In this document: positions 6,334-12,386 of the stretch, one piece after another | Position numbering within the stretch: position 1 is the first letter of the stretch | How the letters are laid out: each line of letters starts with the position of its first letter | Source: Claveliimonas stercoravium | GTDB lineage: Bacteria; Bacillota; Clostridia; Lachnospirales; Lachnospiraceae | Direction of reading: 5' to 3' | DNA length: 12,386 nt | Assembly: GCA_019117345.1 (NCBI GenBank) | Contig: DWZW01000011.1 | Location: 1 to 12,386, forward strand | Program-made: the position numbers and the translations under genes | Notes under the pieces: model-generated | The model's input: the letters and a program-made list of their open reading frames with translations, nothing else | The model's database searches: none | What the model was told of the DNA's origin: nothing

Positions 6334-7959
6334 ATGATCACATTGACAGGTAAAAAGGTATCAGAAGGAATTGTAATCGGCCGGCTCGTGTTTTTTAACA
6401 GGGGAGAGCGTGAAATCCGCAAGATTTACGTGGAGGACCCGGAAAAAGAGCTGGTACGGTTTCAGAAGGCCAGAAAGAAGACGGCGGCGGAGCTCCAGGA
6501 ACTCTACGAAGAGTCGGCCAGTGAGCTGGGGGAGGCCAATGCCACCATCTTTGAGATGCAGCAGATGGTCCTGGAGGACGAGGAGTTTGTCAACCGGGTG
6601 GTGCGCATGATCACGGAGCAGAAGCTGAATGCGGACTATGCGGTGAAGGAGTCGGTGGAAAGCTTCCTGAAGGTCTTTTCCGTCAGGCCGGAGAGCTATG
6701 TGCGGGGACATGAGACGGACGTGCAGGATGTGGCGTCCCGCATACTGCGCATCCTGTCCAGGAGCAGGAAGGACCGGATGTTCATGGACGAGCCGTTTAT
6801 CATGGCGGCCAGGGACCTCTATCCCAGCGAGGCTGTGAAGCTGGACAAGACAAAGGTGCTGGGCTTTGTTACCATGTACGGGTCCATCAACTCCCACACG
6901 GCCGTACTGGCCAGGACAAAGGGGATCCCTTCGGTCATCGGCATCGGAGAGGCCCTCAAGAGAGATTACGAGGGCAAGATGGTCATCATAGACGGGTTTG
7001 ACGGCAAGCTGTATATCGAGCCGGACCAGACTACCATGGAGAGGATGAAGCAGAAAAAGCAGCAGAACCTACAGAAGGTGGAGACGCTGGAGAGGCTGAA
7101 GGGCAAGGAAAATGTCACCCAGAGTGGTCAGAAGATCGACGTGTGTGCCAACATAGGGAGCCGGGAGGATATTGAGCGGGTGCTGCGCAACGATGCCAAT
7201 GGGATCGGTCTTTTCCGCAGTGAGTTCCTCTATATGGAGTCGCCCGGAAAGCTGCCCACAGAGGACCAGCAGTTCCAGGTGTACAAGCTGGCGGCGGAGG
7301 CCATGGGCACTAAAAAGGTAGTGATCCGCACTGCTGACCTGGGCGGCGACAAGCTGCCGGAGAGCATGGACTTTCCGGGGGAAAACAATCCCATGATGGG
7401 ATACAGGGGGATCCGCATTTCTCTGGACAAGGAGGAGATGTTCAAGACCCAGCTGCGGGCTATCCTCCGGGCATCCGCTTTCGGGAATCTGCAGGTCATG
7501 TTCCCCATGATCACATCCGTTGAGGAGGTGGAGTCCGCAAAGAGGGTGCTGGAGAGGGCAAAAGCCGAGCTGAAGGAAGAGAAGGCGGCTTTTGACGAGA
7601 ATATCAAAGTGGGCGTCATGATAGAGACGCCGGCGGCTGTCATGATCAGCGGAGAGCTGGCCAGAGAGATGGACTTTTTCAGTATCGGTACAAACGACCT
7701 GACCCAGCATACCCTGGCCATGGACCGCACCAACCGGAAACTGACCGGATACTACAACGTGTATCATCCGGCTCTGGTGAAGATGATACGCATCGTGGCC
7801 AACAATGTCCACCTGGAGGGAAAGCACATCAGTATCTGCGGCGACCTGGCAGCGGATACCAGCATGACGGAGACCTTTATACAGATGGGTATTGACGAGC
7901 TCTCGGTAGCTCCGGGGAAGGTGCTGCCTCTTCGGAAGAAGATAAGGGAGATACGCTGA
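6334..7959 (+). CDS. ptsI: PTS enzyme I (PEP-protein phosphotransferase)
   Basis: This 541-residue cytosolic enzyme takes phosphate from phosphoenolpyruvate and passes it to HPr, feeding sugar uptake by the phosphotransferase system. The phospho-histidine is His188 in GSINSHTAVLAR. The usual GGRTSH form is replaced by GSINSH, a variation I believe occurs in some Firmicutes homologues. The PEP-binding domain has RTADLGGDK (332-340), NPMMGYRGIR (352-361), ETPAAV (431-436) and SIGTNDLTQHTLAMDR (450-465). The active-site cysteine is Cys502 in SICGD. At 541 residues it is somewhat shorter than the roughly 570 of the Bacillus enzyme, mainly at the ends of domains. The start follows AGGAAG at 6322-6327. 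No HPr or sugar-specific gene is nearby. A PtsP-like or specialised enzyme I role is possible but no GAF domain is present. Confidence 0.93.
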   Translation: MITLTGKKVSEGIVIGRLVFFNRGEREIRKIYVEDPEKELVRFQKARKKTAAELQELYEESASELGEANATIFEMQQMVLEDEEFVNRVVRMITEQKLNADYAVKESVESFLKVFSVRPESYVRGHETDVQDVASRILRILSRSRKDRMFMDEPFIMAARDLYPSEAVKLDKTKVLGFVTMYGSINSHTAVLARTKGIPSVIGIGEALKRDYEGKMVIIDGFDGKLYIEPDQTTMERMKQKKQQNLQKVETLERLKGKENVTQSGQKIDVCANIGSREDIERVLRNDANGIGLFRSEFLYMESPGKLPTEDQQFQVYKLAAEAMGTKKVVIRTADLGGDKLPESMDFPGENNPMMGYRGIRISLDKEEMFKTQLRAILRASAFGNLQVMFPMITSVEEVESAKRVLERAKAELKEEKAAFDENIKVGVMIETPAAVMISGELAREMDFFSIGTNDLTQHTLAMDRTNRKLTGYYNVYHPALVKMIRIVANNVHLEGKHISICGDLAADTSMTETFIQMGIDELSVAPGKVLPLRKKIREIR

Positions 7960-7982
7960 GCCTGTGGGAGAAGTGATATTTC

Positions 7983-8958
7983 AAGGCGGCCCTGATGGGA
8001 ACACTTCTGATGGCTGTTTTCGCCAACTACCCCTTTGCCCTGGCACCGGGCATGGGGCTCAACGCCTATTTTGCGTACACAGTGGTGCTGGGCATGGGCT
8101 ACACCTGGCAGGTGGCTCTGACAGCCGTCTTCGTGGAGGGCATCATTTTTATCATCCTTTCCCTGACCAGTGTGCGGGAGGCCATATTTAACGCCATCCC
8201 CCGGAACCTGAAGGCGGCGGTCAGTGTGGGTATCGGCCTCTTTATCACCTTTATCGGTCTGCAGAATGCCAATATCGTGGTGGGGGGCTCCACTTTGCCG
8301 GAGCTCTATTCCCTGGACGGATACAATGCGGCAAACGGTGTGGAGGGGACCTTTAACGATGTGGGCATCACGGTGATCCTTGCTGTGGCCGGCATACTCA
8401 TCACGGGAGTGCTGGTGCTGCGCAATGTTAAGGGAAACATACTCTGGGGCATACTCATCACCTGGGGGCTGGGGATCGGCTGTCAGCTGGCGGGCCTCTA
8501 TGTGCCTAACCCGGAGGCCGGATCCTACGGGCTTCTGCCGGATTTCAGCAGGATCTTCTCTTTGAATTTCCTTGTCGTCATATTTGCCTTCCTGTTTGTG
8601 GACATGTTTGACACTATCGGGACACTCATCGGTGTGTCGTCAAAGGCCGGCATGTTGGACGAGGAGGGGCGGCTTCCCCGCATCAAGGGCGCGCTCCTGG
8701 CCGGCGCTGGTGATCGTGGGATTCTACATGCTGACAAATGTGGTCAACATTGATTTCAATGACCTGAGCGAGGCCATTCCCTGCTACATCTGCATCGGGG
8801 CCATGCCGTTTTTCTGCAGCATCTCCGAGGGGATCTCCATGGGAGTCATCTCCTATGTAGCCCTCAATCTGCTGAGCGGAAGGTTCCGGGAGAAAAAGCT
8901 GAGCGCCCTCATGTATGTGCTGGCTGTCCTGTTTATCTTGAAATATATTTTTCTATAG
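7983..8958 (+). pseudogene. AzgA/PbuG-type nucleobase permease, two deletions
   Basis: These remnants belong to the NCS2/AzgA-type purine permeases (hypoxanthine, guanine or adenine uptake), normally about 430-460 residues with many membrane helices. The first frame, from an ATG at 7995, gives LLMAVFANYPFALAPGMGLN, then PRNLKAAVSVGIGLFITFIG and FLFVDMFDTIGTLIGV, and reaches RIKGALLA. The roughly 55-60 residues expected before this are absent, and an in-frame stop lies at 7974-7976 just after ptsI. At 8700-8703 the frame jumps to one giving PALVIVGFYM and continuing to a normal C-terminus LFILKYIFL at 8958. About 65 residues (about 195 bp, not a multiple of three) that should lie between are missing, including the serine-, threonine- and glycine-rich stretch. 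Similar GCGCT words flank the junction, as expected for slippage. The stop codon overlaps the ribosome site of the next gene, so they were probably co-transcribed. Confidence 0.85.
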
Positions 8959-8967
8959 GAGCGGACT

Positions 8968-10098
8968 ATGCGGTATATAAGACCTGTTTACTATGATACC
9001 TTCAGGTGTGTGGCGGGCAGATGTCCCGCCTCCTGCTGCGAGGGATGGCAGATCGTCATCGATGAGGCATCCCTGGAAAAATACAGAGGCTACCAGGGAG
9101 ACTTTGGCAGGAGGATGGCCAGGTCCGTATCCTGGCAGGAGGGCACTTTCCGCCAGTATGGAGGGAGATGCGCCATGCTGAATAGGGAGGGGCTCTGCGA
9201 CCTCTACATAGAGAAGGGGGAGGAGTCCCTCTGCGAGACCTGCACCCGGTACCCCAGACATGTGGAGGAGTTTGAAAATGTGCGGGAGTACTCCCTCTCT
9301 CTTTCCTGTCCCGAGGCGGCCAGGATCATGCTGGAGGATGAAGGGGACCTGACCTTTGTGACAGAGGACACCCCGGAGGAGGAGACCTTTGAGGAGGGCT
9401 TTGACTTTCTTCTCTACACCAGGCTGGTGGACGCGAGGGAAGTGCTGTACGCCCTGCTGCAGAGGCAGGACCTGTCCTTTGAGCAGAAAGAGAGGGCCTG
9501 TCTGTCCTTTGCAGGCGGGGTACAGGCTCTTCTGGAGGCGGGAGACTACCCCGGCATGGAGGAGTGGATCCGGTCAGCGGGAGAGCCTGGGCTGCCGCCT
9601 TCGGAGAAAGAAAGGTGGGCGGGCCCTTCCCGTTTGTCCCGCCATGCCAGGCTGCTGGAGGAACTGCAGGTGCTGGGAGGGCTGGAGAGACTGGACCCTG
9701 CCTGGGAAAGCCTGCTGCGGGAGGAGAAGGCGTTTCTGCTGCTGGCGGGGGAAGAAAAGTATGAAGAGATACGGGCCGCCTTCAGGGAGAGCCGGGAGGC
9801 GGACGGACCGGGGAGCGAAGCATGGGACAAGAAGCTGGAAAAGCTGGCGTTGTTCTTCATCTACACTTACTTCTGCGGCGCGGTGTACGACGACGCGGTC
9901 CACGCCAAGGTGTGCCTGGCCTTCTTTTCCGCACAGTGGATACAGGAGCTTCTGATGATGGAATGGTACGTCCGGGGAGACAGTGCCGGCATGGAGTCTC
10001 TGATCCGCATGTCCTGGCGCTATGCCAGGGAGATTGAGCACTCGGATGAAAACCTGAATGCCCTGGATGACTACTTCTGGGACAGGACGAGCGGATAG
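8968..10098 (+). CDS. FliB-like cysteine-rich protein (flagellin lysine-N-methylase family)
   Basis: This 376-residue cytosolic protein resembles FliB, the enzyme that methylates lysines of flagellin and is reported to depend on an iron-sulfur cluster. The conserved N-terminal region has Cys14, 19, 23 and 24 (FRCVAGRCPASCC), then Cys68, 77, 89 and 92 (CETCTRYPRHV), and Cys114 in SLSCPEAARIML. The rest is helical and acidic, with no membrane segment or signal peptide. The length is close to the family's usual 350-400. TAGGAG at 8956-8961, which includes the stop of the permease remnant, is a well-placed ribosome site, so the two genes form one transcription unit. No flagellar gene is present here, and many clostridia without obvious flagella carry such proteins, so the substrate may not be flagellin. 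The stop codon lies inside a large hairpin. Confidence 0.82.
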   Translation: MRYIRPVYYDTFRCVAGRCPASCCEGWQIVIDEASLEKYRGYQGDFGRRMARSVSWQEGTFRQYGGRCAMLNREGLCDLYIEKGEESLCETCTRYPRHVEEFENVREYSLSLSCPEAARIMLEDEGDLTFVTEDTPEEETFEEGFDFLLYTRLVDAREVLYALLQRQDLSFEQKERACLSFAGGVQALLEAGDYPGMEEWIRSAGEPGLPPSEKERWAGPSRLSRHARLLEELQVLGGLERLDPAWESLLREEKAFLLLAGEEKYEEIRAAFRESREADGPGSEAWDKKLEKLALFFIYTYFCGAVYDDAVHAKVCLAFFSAQWIQELLMMEWYVRGDSAGMESLIRMSWRYAREIEHSDENLNALDDYFWDRTSG

Positions 10099-10124
10099 GG
10101 GAAGCTCCCTTCCCCTACCCGCTC
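10089..10124. repeat. Hairpin overlapping the FliB-like stop codon
   Basis: GAGCGG-A-TAGGGGAAG pairs with CTTCCCCTA-C-CCGCTC across a four-base CTCC loop: 15 base pairs with one A/C mismatch. The TAG stop is inside the left arm. No T-run follows, so it is not a standard terminator; it may protect the mRNA 3' end or belong to the adjacent hairpin module. Confidence 0.75.
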
Positions 10125-10127
10125 ACC

Positions 10128-10277
10128 GCGATACCTCGCTTATCTCTCGGCATTGCCGTTCGATGGTCTCCGCTCCGCTACGGTCGGCGCTAAGCGAACG
10201 TCCACTGGACGTTCAGCGCCGTTACCCGTCGGCTGCCCGCTCGTGCAAGCACGGCGGTCGCCCTCCGGGTGTATCGC
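10128..10277. other. 150-bp hairpin-rich intergenic module
   Basis: This non-coding block is bounded by GCGATAC (10128-10134) and its exact reverse complement GTATCGC (10271-10277). Inside are, in order: CGGCA-T-TGCCG (10148-10158), CCG-CTA-CGG (10175-10183), a large hairpin at 10186-10220 with outer arms GGCGCT/AGCGCC, inner arms GAACGTCC/GGACGTTC and loop ACT, and CGTGC-AA-GCACG (10242-10253). No convincing gene spans it. A closing stem with several arms suggests a folded RNA or a dispersed REP-like or MITE-like repeat. The identity is not recognised. Confidence 0.6.
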
Positions 10278-10279
10278 AC

Positions 10280-10314
10280 AAAAAGAGCTGACGCGTAGTA
10301 TGCGTCAGCTCTTT
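10280..10314 (-). terminator. Rho-independent terminator
   Basis: A perfect 13-bp stem, AAAGAGCTGACGC (10282-10294) and GCGTCAGCTCTTT (10302-10314), has a 7-base loop. On the minus strand it is followed by a run of five T. It lies three bases after the stop of the minus-strand membrane protein and may also stop transcription from the FliB-like side. Confidence 0.9.
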
Positions 10315-10317
10315 GAG

Positions 10318-11139
10318 CTATCGGGAGAAAAGCTTCCGGAGAATGCAGCTTATAACGCCTGCTATGCACAGAGGCACCAGGGTGCCGGAGAGGGAGCCGT
10401 AGATTTCCACCGCTCCGGCGAGGCCTGTCAGAGGTGCGGGAGTTCCGGGGATAAGGCCTGCCAGTACATAGGCCAGGATGGACCCGGCGCCCACCAGGAC
10501 GAAGGAGAACATGCCCCTGCCGGTGTCGCTCTGGAAGCTCCGCCTGCCATTTTCTGCCACCCGGGGACCGGTCAGGGCCCAGAGGAATGAGATGGCCTCA
10601 AAGAGCAGGAGGAAGAGGGCAAAGGCGACGTAGGCTGCCATGATGTAGTTCCTCTCCGCAACGGCTGTGGCCGGATTGCCGTAGGTGAAGAGCCCCTCCA
10701 GAAAGTGGGAGGCCAGGATAAAGGTGATGACTGCGATCAGCACAAGGGTGGCTGCCCTGCAGACCATCTGTATCAGCCGTGCCGCGGCCCGGGCTCCTGT
10801 CTGGGCTGTCTTTTTTACAGGGGAGAGGACACTGTGTCTGCTCCTGGAGCGAGACCTGCGCTTTCCGTCCTCCTGGCGGTCCCTTCCGGAGCGCCTTCCT
10901 TTCTCTTTCCCGGCCCCGGAGTCCCTGCCCCTCCGGCGCCCGGAGTCCCTGCGGCTGTCATATTCCTCGTCCTCGTCATCATCGATGGGATCCTCATCAT
11001 CGTCATAGTCATCATAGCTGCGGTCACAGCGGTCCTTCCGGTCGTCGCTGTCACCGTTTATATGGATCTCGGGCAGGTCCTCCACGTAGACCACCTCGAA
11101 GTCGTCGTCAAAAAAGTCACTGTATGATCTTCCGTTCAT
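10318..11139 (-). CDS. Unrecognised four-helix membrane protein with charged N-terminus
   Basis: I do not recognise the family. The 273-residue product has three parts. Residues 1-60 are strongly acidic, with aspartate/glutamate runs at 43-59. Residues 61-105 are strongly basic, rich in Arg, Ser and Gly (DSGRRRGRDSG, KRRSRSRSRHS). Residues 127-266 hold four likely membrane helices at about 127-147, 165-188, 209-230 and 245-266. There is no signal peptide, so the charged tail is probably cytoplasmic. The start at 11139 is chosen over an in-frame upstream one at 11193 because GGAGGT lies about seven bases before it, and the upstream start would overlap the -35 promoter box. The gene is alone between its own promoter and terminator. 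The charged tail could bind nucleic acid or a partner protein, but this is only a guess. Codon use agrees with the neighbours. Confidence 0.8.
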   Translation of the reverse strand: MNGRSYSDFFDDDFEVVYVEDLPEIHINGDSDDRKDRCDRSYDDYDDDEDPIDDDEDEEYDSRRDSGRRRGRDSGAGKEKGRRSGRDRQEDGKRRSRSRSRHSVLSPVKKTAQTGARAAARLIQMVCRAATLVLIAVITFILASHFLEGLFTYGNPATAVAERNYIMAAYVAFALFLLLFEAISFLWALTGPRVAENGRRSFQSDTGRGMFSFVLVGAGSILAYVLAGLIPGTPAPLTGLAGAVEIYGSLSGTLVPLCIAGVISCILRKLFSR

Positions 11140-11164
11140 ATGTATACCTCCTTTTAACAGGATT

Positions 11165-11193
11165 ATTCTATAATGTATGTGTGCGGGATGCAA
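11165..11193 (-). promoter_or_regulatory. Promoter candidate for membrane protein gene
   Basis: On the minus strand TTGCAT (11188-11193) is followed after 17 bp by TAGAAT (11165-11170), about 25 bp before the start codon at 11139, giving a short leader that contains the GGAGG ribosome site. Confidence 0.5.
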
Positions 11194-11247
11194 GCAAAGA
11201 CACAGAAGCTTTATAAAGTCATAAGATTTTCTTCAGAAACCGGCAGC

Positions 11248-11283
11248 AAAAGGGCAGGGGCATCGTAGCGATGCCGCCTGCCC
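11248..11283 (-). terminator. Rho-independent terminator after binding-protein gene
   Basis: Arms GGGCAGG (11252-11258) and CCTGCCC (11277-11283) enclose a GGCATCG/CGATGCC stem with a TAG loop and one unpaired G. On the minus strand it is followed by TTTT. It closes the binding-protein gene 80 bases after its stop codon. The bases between carry no gene I can support. Confidence 0.85.
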
Positions 11284-11362
11284 GGCCGTCCCCCCTGAGC
11301 CGGGATGACGCAAAAGGGCGGCGATATATATGATCAGCCTGCACAGCAGGATGGTCTGCCAG

Positions 11363-12184
11363 CTATCTGGCCGCCTCCCGGGCGAACTCTGTGGTGACAA
11401 GGTCCTCGTAGGGGGCCCGCTTTTCCAGCTCCCCTGCATCCTCCAGGATATCCTGGAGAAGATCGAAGCTGTCCTCAGAGAACACCAGATTGTCGGCCCA
11501 TGTGTCCTGGTCATAGTAGCGGGTCACAATGGTGGTGATGGTATCCAGGTCCGTCTCCTCAAACTGAGGAGCGATGATGCCCGCGATCTCCTCCGGGGTG
11601 TGGCTCTGCACATAGTCCATGCCCTTCTGGAGGGCGTTGGTAAAGCCCTGGATCACATCCGGGTTCTCCTCTATATAGCTCTTTTTTGCGGAGAAGGCGG
11701 TGTAGGGCACGTAGCCGCTGTCGGTGCCAAGAGAGGCCACCACGTAGCCCTTTCCCTCCTGCTCAAGGCTGGTGGCTCCGGGTTCGAACTCAACCGTGAA
11801 ATCCCCCTGACCGCCGGCAAAGGCCGCCGCAGTGGAGCCGAAATCAATGCTCTGGTCTATAGTCAGGTCCTTCTGCGGATTTATGCCGTTCTGGCGCAGG
11901 ATATACTCGAACACCATCTCCGGCATGCCGCCCTTTCTTCCCCCGAGGACGAGATGTCCTTTCAGGTCCTCCCAGGAGAAATCCTCCACAGGCTCCCTTG
12001 CCACCAGGAAGTTTCCGGCCCGCTGGGTCAGCTGGGCGAAGTTGACCACATAGTCCTGCGCCCCCTCGTTGTAGGTGTAGATGGAGGCCTCCGACCCCAT
12101 GAAGCCGATATCCGCCTCACCGGAGAGGACAGCGGTCATGGTCTTGTCGGCGCCAAACGGGGTAATAAAGTTAGGCAAAGACAC
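11363..12184 (-). CDS. NitT/TauT-type ABC substrate-binding protein, 5'-truncated
   Basis: This is a periplasmic-binding-type protein of the SsuA/THI5-like group, an extracellular lipoprotein that feeds a small organic ligand to an ABC importer; the ligand is not known. Family-like features are FGADKTMTAVLSGEADIGFMG (residues 10-30), QRAGNFLVAREP (near 55-66), a DFSWEDLKG segment and a SIDFGSTAAAFAGGQGDF segment (around 113-130). The intact protein should have a signal peptide, a lipobox cysteine and the first ligand-binding strand, roughly 60-70 residues more. Here homology begins only near 12157, and the first nine residues, read from a GTG at 12184, do not look like family sequence. A serine recombinase gene ends at 12186, directly in front, so the gene was probably split by an integrated element. 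The remaining fragment cannot be exported and is likely inactive. No permease or ATPase partner is visible downstream. Confidence 0.87.
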   Translation of the reverse strand: MSLPNFITPFGADKTMTAVLSGEADIGFMGSEASIYTYNEGAQDYVVNFAQLTQRAGNFLVAREPVEDFSWEDLKGHLVLGGRKGGMPEMVFEYILRQNGINPQKDLTIDQSIDFGSTAAAFAGGQGDFTVEFEPGATSLEQEGKGYVVASLGTDSGYVPYTAFSAKKSYIEENPDVIQGFTNALQKGMDYVQSHTPEEIAGIIAPQFEETDLDTITTIVTRYYDQDTWADNLVFSEDSFDLLQDILEDAGELEKRAPYEDLVTTEFAREAAR

Positions 12185-12187
12185 CTC
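12155..12187. mobile_element. Probable junction of a serine-recombinase element
   Basis: Between the recombinase stop (12186-12188) and the first recognisable codon of the binding protein (about 12157) lies a short stretch that belongs to neither protein. Large serine recombinase genes usually end next to their element's attachment site, so this is where the attachment core should lie. The other end is outside the window, so the core cannot be fixed. Confidence 0.6.
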
Positions 12188-12386
12188 ATAAAAAGTCTAC
12201 AGCCTTCACGGTGTAATCCTCGTTCAGATGTATTTCCTTTATGGTAGAGCGCCAGAAGGTCCGCCGGTTCTCTGGGGTGAGCTTTGCGTAGATGGACTTG
12301 AAATCAGCCTGCAGGAGCTCTTCCAGATAGGTGAAATCCCTCTCGGGTTCCGGACGGATAATAGAAAGCTCACGTATCTCTTTTTC
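12186..12386 (-). CDS. Large serine recombinase, C-terminal end (partial)
   Basis: The last 66 codons of a gene that continues beyond the right edge of the window. The reading frame is open from the edge and ends in TGA at 12186-12188. The translated tail includes ELLQADFKSIYAKLTPENRR, then TFWRSTIKEIHLNEDY and a final VDFL. This matches the C-terminal coiled-coil and end segment of clostridial large serine recombinases, where an R.FWRS.I..I motif is common. These enzymes integrate and excise phages, transposons and genomic islands at short attachment sites, with the recombinase gene at the element's edge. The N-terminal resolvase domain with the catalytic serine is not in the window, so whether the enzyme is active cannot be judged. 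Confidence 0.85.
   Translation of the reverse strand, partial: EKEIRELSIIRPEPERDFTYLEELLQADFKSIYAKLTPENRRTFWRSTIKEIHLNEDYTVKAVDFL

Noticed and set aside
7069..7827. Minus-strand open frame inside ptsI
   Set aside because: A shadow of the well-conserved enzyme I reading frame; no start signal or domain.
8572..8700. Start of the second permease frame as a separate gene
   Set aside because: Before 8701 this frame does not resemble any permease; only the part after the junction is real, so it is the tail of the broken gene.
10128..10277. CRISPR array
   Set aside because: The hairpins differ from one another in sequence and spacing; there are no regular direct repeats or spacers and no cas genes.
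11330..12247. Plus-strand open frame of 305 codons across the binding-protein gene
   Set aside because: It lies opposite a clearly recognised minus-strand protein, spans the recombinase junction and has no family-like sequence.
1..12386. tRNA or rRNA genes
   Set aside because: No stretch with rRNA-like conserved words or a cloverleaf with a plausible T-arm and anticodon arm was seen.

Overview
The window looks like chromosomal DNA from a gut-type Clostridia member, most likely Lachnospiraceae. This rests on the moderately high GC content, heavy AGG/AGA arginine use, strong AGGAGG-type ribosome sites, and gene families typical of that group: DUF1538 with a PII protein, a PurF-like protein with a Cys-to-Gly change, paired Rrf2 regulators, an orphan FliB-like protein and a clostridial large serine recombinase. 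The taxonomic call is inference; there is no rRNA or other marker gene.

Layout, left to right. (1) A DUF1538 membrane protein that has lost the front of its first repeat is followed by a tandem-PII regulator and a bidirectional terminator (1-2173). (2) A CspA-type cold shock gene lies on the minus strand (2288-2488) and shares its upstream region with the next block, which runs the other way. (3) The core block on the plus strand (2747-6230) holds a PurF paralogue that keeps its PRPP site and iron-sulfur cysteines but has lost its glutaminase residues, an IscR-like Rrf2 regulator with four clustered cysteines, a second Rrf2 regulator resembling CymR, and cysK. Both the CymR-like gene and cysK have good promoters next to a shared GTAGGAA-type word, which suggests cysteine- or iron-sulfur-responsive control. 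(4) ptsI (PTS enzyme I) has its own promoter (6266-7959). (5) A nucleobase permease of the AzgA/PbuG type is broken by two deletions (about 7983-8958), followed at once by an orphan FliB-like cysteine-rich protein (8968-10098). (6) A 150-bp intergenic module rich in hairpins (10128-10277) is followed by a terminator and, on the minus strand, an unrecognised four-helix membrane protein with a highly charged N-terminus (10318-11139). (7) A NitT/TauT-type substrate-binding protein that has lost its N-terminus (11363-12184, minus) abuts the 3' end of a large serine recombinase gene (12186-12386, minus). This looks like the edge of an integrated element inside the transporter gene.

Three different genes (DUF1538, permease, binding protein) lack their 5' parts within 12 kb. 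The right-hand case is explained by an integrated element. The other two may be genome decay or assembly faults. The most interesting biology is the block made of the glutaminase-dead PurF paralogue, the IscR-like and CymR-like regulators, and cysK.
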